From NCBI GenBank assembly GCA_963828445.1, contig CAWHFP010000040.1:372001-436000 (forward strand): a stretch of DNA of 64,000 nt, in the 5' to 3' direction. Position 1 is the stretch's first letter, and each line of letters opens with the position of its first letter. The notes under the pieces are model-generated. The model did not search any database, had not been told where the DNA came from, and worked only from the letters and a program-made list of their open reading frames with translations. Below, piece by piece: positions 1-7,338 of the stretch. The DNA is from Bog-532 sp963828445 (GTDB taxonomy: Bacteria > Actinomycetota > Actinomycetes > Streptosporangiales > Streptosporangiaceae). The translations under genes and the position numbers were made by a program.

Positions 1-1047
1 GGCTACCACCTGCTGGCCCGGGCCGGGATCCGGGACCGGCGCCTGCTGGCCATCGCCTACACCGTGATGGCGGCGGGTACGGTCGGCTTCGCGCTGGCCC
101 CGTCGTGGTCGCTGGCCCTGGTCGCCTCGCTGGTCACCGGGTTCGGCTCGGGCGGCATCGACTACGGCCTCAACCACTTCTTCACCATCGGCTACGGCCG
201 CCGCAGCGCGGGCATGCTCAACCTGCTCAACGCCTACTTCGGGGTGGGCGCGGTCATCGGCCCGGCCCTGATCGGCTGGGTCGGCGCCGCCCGCTATCCG
301 TGGCTGTTCGGGGCGGTCGCGCTGACCTCACTGCTGCTGGTGCCGACGCTGGGCGGTGTCCATCCCCGGCCCGTGGCCGTCACGTCCGAGGAGCCTCCTT
401 CAGAAACATCGAAGGATGCGGCCCCCGGCCCCAGCCCGGCGCGGCGGTCCATCGGCCTGATCGTGGTCGCGTTCGTCGCCCTCTACGTGCTCTACGTGGC
501 CATCGAGTCGGGGGTGGGCGGCTGGGAGCCGACCCACCTGGAGGCGGTCGGCTACCCGGCCTCGGTCGCGGCCACCGCCACCGCCGCGTTCTGGCTGGCC
601 CTGACCGTGGGCCGGTTCCTGGCCGTGCCCATCAGCCTGCGCTGGCCCGCGCCCGTCATCGTGACCGTGTGCTGCGCGGGCATGGTCGTGTTCCTGGGCC
701 TGGCCACGATCCCGTCGGTCGCGCCCTGGGCCTACGGCGGCCTCGGCTTCATGTGCGCGCCGATCTGGGCCACCGGGCTGCCCTGGCTGGCCCGGGCCGC
801 GCCCAGGGTCGCCGCGGCCGGCGCCTACGTCATGGCCACCTCGATGCTCGGCGGCATCGCGTTCCCGCCGCTGCTGGGCCGGGCGATCGAGGTGGCCGGA
901 GTCCGTTCGGTCCCCGTGCTGCTGGGCGCCGTGGCCGTGGTGTGCACCGGCCTCAGCCTGTGGCTGCGCCGGGTCACCCGGCCGGACGCTGCAGCTCAGG
1001 AGCCTTCTTCCGCGTACGAGCCGTACCGGGCCGGGCCGTCCGGCTGA
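1..1047 (+). CDS. MFS transporter, 5' end outside window
   Basis: The reading frame is open from base 1, so the N-terminus lies upstream; about 348 residues are visible. The protein is strongly hydrophobic with some nine to ten membrane segments split by a charged, proline-rich central loop near residues 120-150, as expected for the two halves of a major facilitator permease. The stretch around SAGMLNLLNAYFGVGAVIGP is typical of this superfamily. Substrate cannot be read from sequence. The last 52 bp overlap the end of the convergent DHFR-fold gene, so the two transcripts may interfere. High confidence for MFS, none for substrate. Confidence 0.85.
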   Translation, partial: GYHLLARAGIRDRRLLAIAYTVMAAGTVGFALAPSWSLALVASLVTGFGSGGIDYGLNHFFTIGYGRRSAGMLNLLNAYFGVGAVIGPALIGWVGAARYPWLFGAVALTSLLLVPTLGGVHPRPVAVTSEEPPSETSKDAAPGPSPARRSIGLIVVAFVALYVLYVAIESGVGGWEPTHLEAVGYPASVAATATAAFWLALTVGRFLAVPISLRWPAPVIVTVCCAGMVVFLGLATIPSVAPWAYGGLGFMCAPIWATGLPWLARAAPRVAAAGAYVMATSMLGGIAFPPLLGRAIEVAGVRSVPVLLGAVAVVCTGLSLWLRRVTRPDAAAQEPSSAYEPYRAGPSG

Positions 1048-1616
1048 TAGCGGGCGATGATGACCCCGGCGCCGGTGGTCTGGCTGTCCACCAGCTTCAG
1101 CGCCCGGGCCGGGGCCCCGTCCCGGAACAGCTTCTTGCCCGTGCCCAGGTGCACCGGGTGGAAGTACAGGAGGTACTCGTCGATCAGGTCGGCCTCGATC
1201 AGGGTCTGGGCCAGCTGGCCGCTGCCGTGGACCTGCAGTTCCCGGCCCGGCTGCTCCTTGAGCTTGGCCACCTCGGCCACCACGTCGCCGCTCAGGATGG
1301 TGGTGTTCTGCCAGTCCGCCGAGCTCAGCGTGGTCGAGGCCACGTACTTGGGCAGCGTGTTGAGCGCGGTGGCGATCGGGTTGGCCGGGTCGGTCTGCTT
1401 GGGCCAGTAGCTGGCGAAGATGTCGTAGGTCTTCCGGCCGAGCAGGACGCCGTCGGCCTGGCTCATCCAGTTGACCACGGAGGCGCCGAAGTCCTCGTCG
1501 CCGAACGGGAACCCCCAGCCGCCGTGCTGGAAGCCGCTGTCGGTGTCTTCGTCGGGGCCGCCGGGGGCCTGCAGCACGCCGTCGAGGGTCAGGAAGGTCT
1601 GAATCGTAAGTTTCAT
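996..1616 (-). CDS. Dihydrofolate reductase-family (RibD C-terminal fold) protein
   Basis: A 206-residue cytosolic protein starting MKLTIQTFLTLDG. It carries the features of the RibD C-terminal/DHFR-like family: an N-terminal strand then S/TLDG, the ADGVLLGRKTYDIF segment, the HGSGQL NADPH-loop motif near residue 128 and the DEYLLYFHPV strand. Members are NADPH-dependent reductases, but most, including this one, have unknown substrates and are not the housekeeping DHFR. Length is normal for the family. It converges on and overlaps the upstream MFS gene by 52 bp. Start is the ATG at 1616. Confidence 0.85.
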   Translation of the reverse strand: MKLTIQTFLTLDGVLQAPGGPDEDTDSGFQHGGWGFPFGDEDFGASVVNWMSQADGVLLGRKTYDIFASYWPKQTDPANPIATALNTLPKYVASTTLSSADWQNTTILSGDVVAEVAKLKEQPGRELQVHGSGQLAQTLIEADLIDEYLLYFHPVHLGTGKKLFRDGAPARALKLVDSQTTGAGVIIARYQPDGPARYGSYAEEGS

Positions 1617-1668
1617 GTACGGGCAGACGGCGGGCCGCCCGTCAACTCATCGGTGCCGTTCCACCTGG

Positions 1669-2283
1669 TTAGGGCACGATCGTGACCGGGCACGGCTTGC
1701 AGCGCAGCAGCCGGCGTCCGAGCGAGCCGAACAGCCGGTGCCGCCAGCCCTCGGACGCCCCGACGATGATCATCTCGGCGCCGGTCTGCTCGGCCACCCG
1801 GCGCAGCTCGGTCAGGGGGCTGCCGTTCCTGATCATCACCCGGGCCCCGCAGCCCCAGGCCGACACGTCCGACGTGATCTGGGTCCAGACCTCGTCCTCC
1901 ATGTCCTTCTGGGCCTCGGTCTCGGCGGCCACGATGCCCGCGTCGACCCACCCGGACAGGGCCACCGGCGTGCGCAGCGGCGGCCGCACGTAGACCACGA
2001 TGAGCGGGGTGCACTGGCGCCGGGCCAGCCCGGCCGCGTAGGCCAGCGCCCGCAGCGAGGTGTCGGTGCCGTCCACGCCGACCACGATGCCGCCGGGCCC
2101 GTCGGTGCCCAGCTCGGCCTCGCCGCTGGGCGTGACCCGCCGGACCCGGGCCAGCTCGCGGTCGAAGCTGTCCGGGGCCAGGCCACGCCGGGGATCGTCG
2201 GGGGCCAGGCCGCGTTCACGGTCTCGGCCCGGCTGCCGCTGGGGTTCTTCTTCGTCCGGCCGCCATGAGGGAACGCTGGTCAC
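1669..2283 (-). CDS. Universal stress protein with long N-terminal extension
   Basis: UspA-fold protein of 204 residues. The USP domain begins near residue 65 (GIVVGVDGTDTSLRALAYA) and ends with EMIIVGASEGWRHRLFGSLGRRLL and CPVTIVP; the usual G-2x-G-9x-G-S/T nucleotide loop is recognisable but imperfect, so ATP binding is uncertain. The first 65 residues are charged, low in hydrophobics and contain a RGLAPD repeat. GTG start overlaps the stop of the MarR gene in a GTGA junction, indicating translational coupling. Last gene of a USP-MarR-USP operon; a stress or redox role is inferred from family only. Confidence 0.85.
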   Translation of the reverse strand: MTSVPSWRPDEEEPQRQPGRDRERGLAPDDPRRGLAPDSFDRELARVRRVTPSGEAELGTDGPGGIVVGVDGTDTSLRALAYAAGLARRQCTPLIVVYVRPPLRTPVALSGWVDAGIVAAETEAQKDMEDEVWTQITSDVSAWGCGARVMIRNGSPLTELRRVAEQTGAEMIIVGASEGWRHRLFGSLGRRLLRCKPCPVTIVP

Positions 2284-2759
2284 GACGTCACCGCCTTCTT
2301 TTCCTGCTCTTCGTGCGCGATGATCCTGCGCAACGCGGGCATGGCCGCGGCCAGGGCGGCCCGGTCCGCGTCGGGCAGGGATTCGAGGTCGGCCAGGAGC
2401 ACGCAGGTGCGGGCCTCTTCCAGGTCACGCAGGACCTTCATGCCGTCCTCGGTGAGGCAGACCGAGACCACGCGCCGGTCGGCACCCCCGGAGTCCCGGC
2501 GCACCCAGCCCAGACGTTCCATGCCGCTGATGCAGCCCGACATCGTGGGCTGGGTCACCGAGCACGCCTCGGCCAGGCTGGTCACCCGCTGCGGACCCGA
2601 ACTGCTCAACAGGAGCAGGGTCCAGGCCTGGGTCAGGCTGATCTGCGGCGGCAGAATGGCCCGCCGCAGCAGCATGGACAGTTCGACCAGGGCCGCACCG
2701 AGCTCATCGGCCAGCCGGGTGTCCCCGGCGCGGCCGTTGAGCTGGGCGGGCGTGGTCAT
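2280..2759 (-). CDS. MarR-family transcriptional regulator
   Basis: A 159-residue winged-helix repressor: helix-rich N-terminus, then VTSLAEACSVTQPTMSGCISGMERLGWVRRDSGGADRRVVSVCLTEDG, which is the canonical MarR recognition helix and D-x-R wing, then a C-terminal dimerisation helix. It begins 3 bp after the upstream USP stop and overlaps the downstream USP start by 4 bp, so the three genes are one transcriptional unit. The imperfect palindrome in the promoter at 3332-3354 is a plausible autoregulatory target. The ligand is unknown. Confidence 0.9.
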   Translation of the reverse strand: MTTPAQLNGRAGDTRLADELGAALVELSMLLRRAILPPQISLTQAWTLLLLSSSGPQRVTSLAEACSVTQPTMSGCISGMERLGWVRRDSGGADRRVVSVCLTEDGMKVLRDLEEARTCVLLADLESLPDADRAALAAAMPALRRIIAHEEQEKKAVTS

Positions 2760-2762
2760 GGG

Positions 2763-3212
2763 TCAGATCTCCCGGTCCCGGATGATGACCACCGGGCAGG
2801 GGGCGTGGTGCACGACATGCTGGCTGACCGAGCCGAGCAGGGCCTCGGCGAACCCGCCGTGGCCGCGGCTGCCTACCACCAGCAGGCTGGCGTTGGCCGA
2901 CCGGTCGAGCAGGATCTGCGCCGCATGTCCCTCGGCGATCCAGGTCCTGATCCGCACGTCGGCCGCGGGCCCGTCCGGCCGCGCGTTCTTGACCACGGCG
3001 ATGGCCTTGGTCAGGGTCTCGGCGGCCAGGTCGGCGTAATTGGTGCCGTCCGGCAGCGGGACGCCGTAGCTGTTCGGGAAATGCCAGGCGGTGACGGCTT
3101 CGACCGAAGCCTTGGTCAGGGCGGCCTGGTCGACGGCCCACTCCAGGGCCTTGATGGAGGACGGCGAGCCGTCCACTCCGACCACGATCACTGACTCACG
3201 TGATGCCGACAT
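2763..3212 (-). CDS. Universal stress protein, ATP-binding type
   Basis: Single-domain USP of 149 residues. The start was set at the ATG at 3212 because GGAGG lies 5 bp upstream; a longer in-frame reading to 3245 lacks a site. The N-terminus shows VVVGVDGSPSSIKALEWAVDQA and the C-terminus shows VVGSRGHGGFAEALLGSVSQH followed by CPVVIIR, which matches the G-2x-G-9x-G-S ATP-binding signature completely. First gene of the USP-MarR-USP operon, transcribed from the promoter at 3331-3359. Family role is stress survival through nucleotide-sensing; the exact partner is unknown. Confidence 0.9.
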   Translation of the reverse strand: MSASRESVIVVGVDGSPSSIKALEWAVDQAALTKASVEAVTAWHFPNSYGVPLPDGTNYADLAAETLTKAIAVVKNARPDGPAADVRIRTWIAEGHAAQILLDRSANASLLVVGSRGHGGFAEALLGSVSQHVVHHAPCPVVIIRDREI

Positions 3213-3330
3213 GGTTTCCTCCTCGAAACCAGATCCGGCAGGCAAGGGGCGGCCCGACCCGAAGCTCGGGCGCGGGGCCCGGCTCCTTCCCGCGATGCCC
3301 CACCACAGGACATCACCGGTTCACCCCTCC

Positions 3331-3359
3331 AATGTATATAGGTCCCCTATGCATGTCAA
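3331..3359 (-). promoter_or_regulatory. Sigma70-type promoter with overlapping palindrome for the USP-MarR-USP operon
   Basis: Reading the minus strand, TTGACA (3359-3354) is followed after exactly 17 bp by TACATT (3336-3331). Between them sits an inverted repeat, ATAGG (3338-3342) and CCTAT (3346-3350), with outer ATG/CAT arms, suited to a MarR dimer. The expected start site near 3325 gives a leader of about 110 nt before the USP start at 3212. Operator identity is inferred. Confidence 0.6.
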
Positions 3360-3617
3360 CCACCGAGTTGACTCGCACTTTGCCTGATCTTGACCTTGAT
3401 CACGACTCCCACTCCGCACCGAGTGGCCTTATCGTGCCCTGCCATCCCCGCAAACGCCAGCACCCCGCCCCGAAAGGCCCACCCCGAGACCCTCCGCCCG
3501 GGAAGGGCCGCCGGCCGCGACCGCCCACCCGCCAGTCCCGCCCCCCTCAGGACCCGCCCGCCGGAGCCCGCCTGCCCGGCCCGCCCCAAAGACGGCAATG
3601 GTCCCTCTGCGTATACA

Positions 3618-3790
3618 AGAGGGGCGGAGGATGAATGGGAAAGGGATGCGCTGCTGCTCGCAGGCTAGTAATCGAACAGAGGATCCAGCTGTGAACGGCT
3701 TCCCATCACAGTAGACCACGAGCGATTAAGCACCACTCGGACCGGCGCCGGGGGCGAGCGCTGCCCGCACTCGGACCGGCGCCGACGACA
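3618..3790 (+). repeat. Repeat element copy 1 (short 3'-coding block, frameshifted)
   Basis: First of three copies of an element that starts near AGAGGGG and holds a short reading frame ending in the peptide ARRLVIEQ-x-IQL and a TGA (here 3692-3694), then a conserved non-coding tail with CCCATCACAGTAGACCACG. In this copy the peptide frame is disrupted by 2 extra bases near 3646, so EDEWERD is separated from AARRLVIEQRIQL. The other copies are at 6460 and 8503. Sequence upstream of each copy is unrelated. No family is recognised. Confidence 0.6.
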
Positions 3791-3927
3791 GGCACGGAAG
3801 CAGCGACGCCGGCGAGAAGTACCCACCGACCCTGCCCGCGGCGCCAGGTTGGTCACCGCTGCGTCCCAACGCCGGGACGGCCGGATGTGCATACGCTGAT
3901 GGCTGATCGCCCGGAAGTGGAACCATC

Positions 3928-4412
3928 GTGAGTGACGCGGGCCCTGACAGGACAGTGACCCCCGCCGGGCGGGAACAGCGCTGGGACTTGTCGCTGCGGC
4001 TGGCCATCGAGGCAGCCAGCGAGCCGAAGCCCGGGCCATCACCGGCCAGGTGCTATCCCGGCTACGCCGGGACCTGCCCTTGCAGGGCGAGCCCGTCATC
4101 ACCCCTTTGCCGGCACGGGACGGGCTGTGGGACGCGACGCTGCGCCCCGACCCGGCCGTCCTGGAGGATATTAAGCCCGACGACGCGGAAAACCGCTGCC
4201 GCTACGTGAGCCACCACTTCGGCCCGTCCGCGACCTGGGTCAGCCGCGACAGCCAGCAGGGGGCGCGCTGGGACTGGCCGCCGGACATCTGGAACCGGCA
4301 GCCCGGCACCGATGGCGTCCTGCTGCACCCCGCCGTGCAAGCCGTCATGATCTGGTGCCGCTCGCGTGAACCTGAGCAGACCCCTCCGGAGCACAGTTCC
4401 CACCCTGGCTAG
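3928..4412 (+). pseudogene. Hypothetical protein, duplicated and frameshifted (copy 1)
   Basis: Not recognised. Reading from the GTG at 3928 gives VSDAGPDRTVTPAGREQ and then RWDLSLRLAIEAASE; the continuation EARAITGQVLSRLRRDLP and PPDIWNRQPGTDGVLLHPAVQAV is in another frame that closes at 4412. A one-base loss or two-base gain near 4021-4030 would join them into about 160 residues. Codon differences from the second copy (6782-7266) include synonymous ones, so the 3' half has been coding. Both copies have the same shift. Alternatively translation starts at the GTG at 4050 and only the second part is made. No signal peptide or membrane segment. Confidence 0.5.
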
Positions 4413-4505
4413 ATTACGCCCGGCAAGTACAGCTCATCCCGGCCTGAACGGCACGGAGCCGTGCCGGCCACAGTGTGTGGCCTGCATAGTGAAGCGAGGC
4501 AGTCG

Positions 4506-4724
4506 CTATCCAACCTCAAACGGCCGTCGGCTGATCATCGAGTGGACAGCGCTCCAATCCGCGGCCCAACTTGAAGGGCCAGATCGCTGAACCGGCCACT
4601 CGAACAAGTAATAAAATTCTTCTAATTCGTACATCATGCCGTGCACGTACAGCATTTCGGACAAGTCTGCCGCTGGCCTCAAATCAACCTCGGAGGACAT
4701 CCGCAAGTGGATCAGTACCGACAT
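4506..4724 (-). CDS. Small hypothetical protein
   Basis: A possible 72-residue protein in a pocket of lower GC than its surroundings. It contains an acidic aromatic stretch, ELEEFYYLFEWP, near residues 34-45 and a tryptophan-rich C-terminus. No Shine-Dalgarno is obvious before the ATG at 4724; an internal ATG at residue 9 is another candidate. No family is recognised. Codon third positions are less G/C biased than in neighbouring genes, consistent with acquired DNA or with a non-coding frame, so the call is weak. Confidence 0.3.
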   Translation of the reverse strand: MSVLIHLRMSSEVDLRPAADLSEMLYVHGMMYELEEFYYLFEWPVQRSGPSSWAADWSAVHSMISRRPFEVG

Positions 4725-4801
4725 TAGCCGTCACCCGAATTGCGCCGGTCACCAATTGGTGAAATATTTGCCGGGCGCATATTAAACTCCCATGACGTCA
4801 A

Positions 4802-5164
4802 TTAAACACGGCTGAGGCCGATGTACCCAACGCCCATCTGCGCACCACCGGTCCTGCAGGCCAGTTCCACCGATTCTCCTGGCTCAACGTCCAGGTCAAT
4901 AGGCTGGCTGGTCCCCCAATTGATGCGCATGACGACCTCGTGCCGCCCGCTCGCGACCGGCATCTCAATGCGCCCACCGCGCTTGATGGTGGCTACTTGT
5001 TCGCCATCGATTACAACCCCATAGCTCCGGGCTCGGTCGCGCCATCCGCCCTGGTTCCGCAACACGACTATGAACGAAGGAACGTCTCCCGCATGCACCC
5101 GACGAGCCATCCTTTCCGAAATGAACTCAGTAGCGAGCCGTGGGCGCGTGAGGTGTGGACCCAC
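4802..5164 (-). CDS. Hypothetical protein with PEGA-like beta domain
   Basis: 120 residues. The region from about residue 48 (RSYGVVIDGEQVATIKRGG then IEMPVASGRHEVVMRINWG) resembles the short beta-sandwich seen in PEGA-type and related carbohydrate- or wall-associated domains: a DGE-V-I turn followed by a G-R-H-x-V strand. No signal peptide or membrane helix is present, so location is cytosolic or unknown. The start could be the ATG at 5164 or the internal ATG at 5110 (MARRVHAGD). It follows the MarR gene on the same strand after a 165-bp gap. Function unknown. Confidence 0.55.
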   Translation of the reverse strand: MGPHLTRPRLATEFISERMARRVHAGDVPSFIVVLRNQGGWRDRARSYGVVIDGEQVATIKRGGRIEMPVASGRHEVVMRINWGTSQPIDLDVEPGESVELACRTGGAQMGVGYIGLSRV

Positions 5165-5329
5165 GCAGCGGAGACACGACTCAGGTGATGCTGCGCAAAC
5201 TTACTATCTAGTGCCTTATCAAGCTACGTTTGCCCCGTCAACGATGCGGTGGAGCCTGGCTGCGGCGGCAGTATGGTCGCGGGTAGCAACGTCGGCGTCC
5301 GTCACCTGCCGCCGGATCTGCAGGAGCTC

Positions 5330-5836
5330 TCACTCTCGGCCGTCCCCGTCTCGCAGGGCCTTGGCGCGCCTTCGTGTTACCCGTGCTGCGGCGTCGAGCT
5401 GAATCTGCTGTCCCTGGCGCAGAAAGCCCTCGATCACCGCCAGTTGCTCATCGGTGTAGGTCTGCAGCAGATCGCGTCCGGCGCGCGCCACTGATGCGTA
5501 GACCGTCTCCACAACGTAGGACGTCTTCTCGTTCAGTTTGACCAGCGCCCGGCGCCCGTCGGCGGGGTCGCTGCCGCGCGTGGCATGACCGCCGGCGACC
5601 AGACGGGCAATCGCCGTGGTGGTGGCCCCCGGGCTCAGGCCAGCCTCACGCGCGAGATGCCCGGCGCTCATCGGCCCGTGTTCCCTGAGCACGCCGATAA
5701 GGCGGAGATCGGTCCGGTTGACCTGCAAAGCCTGCGCCACGGTGCTGTCGAGCACGTCGGCCGCGGTGCCGAAGCCCGCAGCGGCCGACGCCACCCGCTC
5801 CACGCGCTCTGCCCGGCGCCCCGCTTGCTTCGACAC
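5330..5836 (-). CDS. MarR-family regulator, leaderless, divergent from nitroreductase
   Basis: 168 residues with a MarR winged helix: MSAGHLAREAGLSPGATTTAIARLVAGGHATRGSDPADGRRALVKL. Start is the GTG at 5836; a TATAAT box on the same strand (5849-5844) ends 7 bp upstream, which places the transcript start at the start codon, so the mRNA is probably leaderless. Two inverted repeats of the form TTCGA-N3-TCGAA lie at 5828-5842, overlapping the start codon, and 5867-5881. The arrangement predicts autorepression and control of the divergent F420-nitroreductase gene. The last 30 residues are basic. Confidence 0.88.
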   Translation of the reverse strand: MSKQAGRRAERVERVASAAAGFGTAADVLDSTVAQALQVNRTDLRLIGVLREHGPMSAGHLAREAGLSPGATTTAIARLVAGGHATRGSDPADGRRALVKLNEKTSYVVETVYASVARAGRDLLQTYTDEQLAVIEGFLRQGQQIQLDAAARVTRRRAKALRDGDGRE

Positions 5837-5881
5837 TCGAAGGATTATACGGTCCGGACAAGGTTATTTCGATCGTCGAAA
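5828..5881. promoter_or_regulatory. Twin palindromic operators between MarR and nitroreductase genes
   Basis: Two perfect inverted repeats: CTTCGA-CAC-TCGAAG (5828-5842) and TTTCGA-TCG-TCGAAA (5867-5881), centres 39 bp apart, each followed by GGATT or AGGATT so they also form a direct repeat. The first covers the MarR start codon and lies just below its TATAAT box; the second sits upstream of that box and 14 bp before the divergent gene start at 5895. Target of the MarR protein is inferred from position. Confidence 0.65.
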
Positions 5882-5894
5882 GGATTCGGGGGAC

Positions 5895-6347
5895 GTGCCG
5901 CAGACCAGCGCGCTACCCAGGTGGCTGAGGCCGGCCAACCACGTGGTCCGTGCCGCACAGCGGCTGGGCCTGCCGTTGGGAACCATCCACGTCCTCACCG
6001 TGCCCGGCAGAACCTCGGGCAAGCCGCGCAGCACGCCGGTGTCCCCGCTGACCGTCAACGGTCGGCGGTTCATCATTGCGGCACTTCCGCACGGCGACTG
6101 GGCCCGCAACGTCCGCGCGGCAGGCCACGGCACCCTGGCGAGCAGGCGACGGCTGGAAACCGTGCTACTGCGAGAAGTAGCCGATCCCGGCCTGCGCCGG
6201 ACAGTCCTGCGCGCCTTCCCCGCCGAAGTGCCCCAAGGGGTCCGGTTCTTCGTTCAGGTAGGACTCGTCACCGGCAGCGACCCGGACCATTTCGAGGCAG
6301 CCGCCGAGCGGGTCAGCGTCTTCGAGGTCATACCGGCCACAACGTGA
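5895..6347 (+). CDS. F420H2-dependent nitroreductase/quinone reductase family (Ddn-like)
   Basis: 150 residues from the GTG at 5895. The segment IHVLTVPGRTSGKPRSTPVSPLTVNGRRFIIAALPHGDWARNVRAAGHGTL is the F420-binding split-barrel core of the deazaflavin-dependent nitroreductase family (Ddn type): the T-x-GRxSG-x-R-x-TP loop and the W-x-RN-x-R-A motif are both present. Members reduce quinones or nitro compounds with F420H2 and are often membrane-associated through the N-terminus. It is transcribed divergently from the MarR regulator and shares its operator region, so induction by a toxic electrophile or quinone is likely. Confidence 0.85.
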   Translation: MPQTSALPRWLRPANHVVRAAQRLGLPLGTIHVLTVPGRTSGKPRSTPVSPLTVNGRRFIIAALPHGDWARNVRAAGHGTLASRRRLETVLLREVADPGLRRTVLRAFPAEVPQGVRFFVQVGLVTGSDPDHFEAAAERVSVFEVIPATT

Positions 6348-6459
6348 CTTGCCGACCCGGTGCCGTCTCACCAAGCGTCCACGAGAAAACCTCGGCGGCC
6401 CGAGAAGGCGAACGTTGTCTGCTACAGCACTAGCTGCGCTAGTTTCCGGTGACCACACT

Positions 6460-6660
6460 AGAGGGGAAGAGGATAAATGGGAAAAAGAATACTCTGCTCG
6501 AAGACTGGTAATCGAACAGACGATCCAGCTGTGACCAGGTTCCCATCACAGTAGACCACGCAGCGGTAGGGCACCATCCGGAGCGCCGCCCGGGGATGAG
6601 CGCCGCACTGGTCCCCGGCCCCGCCGCCAGGCACGGTGCAGCGGCACCGGCGAGCAGTAC
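6460..6660 (+). repeat. Repeat element copy 2 (intact short coding block)
   Basis: Second copy of the element. The frame ends GEEDKWEKEYSARRLVIEQTIQL with TGA at 6532-6534, followed by the conserved tail CCCATCACAGTAGACCACG and a GC-rich spacer leading to the second copy of the duplicated gene. Compared with copy 3, changes in this frame are mostly synonymous (E, two R, L codons) or conservative (Y/F, V/I), so the peptide has been under selection. The frame is open upstream to 6349 but no start is convincing. Confidence 0.65.
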
Positions 6661-6781
6661 CGGCTCACCCGGCCCACTGTCCCAGCCAGGTCACCGCCGT
6701 GTCCCAACGCCGGGCCTACGCGACCGCGCTGCCGGACGTGGCGCATAGGCTGATGCCCGATCGCCCGGAAGTGGAACCATC

Positions 6782-7266
6782 GTGAGTGACGCGGGCCCTG
6801 ACAGGACAGTGACCCCCGCCGGGCGGGAACAGCGCTGGGACTTGTCGCTGCGGCTGGCCATCGAGGCAGCCAGCGAGCCGAAGCCCGGGCCATCACCGGC
6901 CAGGTGCTATCCCGGCTACGCCGGGACCTGCCCTTGCAGGGCGAGCCCGTCATCACCCCTTTGCCGGCACGGGACGGGCTGTGGGACGCGACGCTGCGCC
7001 CCGACCCGGCCGTCCTGGAGGGTATTAAGCCCGACGATGCGACTAACCGCTGCCGCTACGTGAGCCACCACTTCGGCCCGGACCCGCTCTGGATCAGCCG
7101 CGCCAGCCAGCGGGAGGCGCGCTGGGACTGGCCGCCGGATATCTGGAGCCGGCAGCCCGGCACCGACGATGTCCTGTTGCACCCCGCCGTGCAAGCCGTC
7201 ATGATCTGGTGCCGCCCGCGTGAACCCGAGCAGACCCCTCCGGGGCACCGTCCCCGCCCTGGCTAG
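6782..7266 (+). pseudogene. Hypothetical protein, duplicated and frameshifted (copy 2)
   Basis: Same length and same frame break as 3928-4412. The first 240 bp and the 23 bp upstream are identical to copy 1, after which about 30 substitutions accumulate in the last 240 bp with no indel. The C-terminal frame (GTG at 6904 to 7266) reads CRYVSHHFGPDPLWISRASQ and WDWPPDIWSRQPGTDDVLLHPAVQAVMIW. The conserved tryptophan-rich WDWPPDIW and HPAVQAV motifs stay intact. No known family. Sharp change from identity to divergence suggests gene conversion or two duplication events. Confidence 0.5.
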
Positions 7267-7338
7267 ATCACGCCCCGGTAAGGACAGCGGGCCCAGGTCC
7301 CAGGGCTGCACCGGCCGCACACAGGTTGCCCGTCCGGG

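Noticed and set aside
105..1685. A long plus-strand frame overlapping the MFS and DHFR-fold genes
   Set aside because: Arg- and Gly-rich composition typical of an out-of-phase GC-rich frame; both real genes explain the same DNA.
6477..6554. A 25-residue peptide starting MGKRILCSK in the repeat elements as the true product
   Set aside because: Its start and stop are shared between copies, but nearly all differences change the amino acid, while the overlapping frame ending IEQTIQL shows synonymous and conservative changes.
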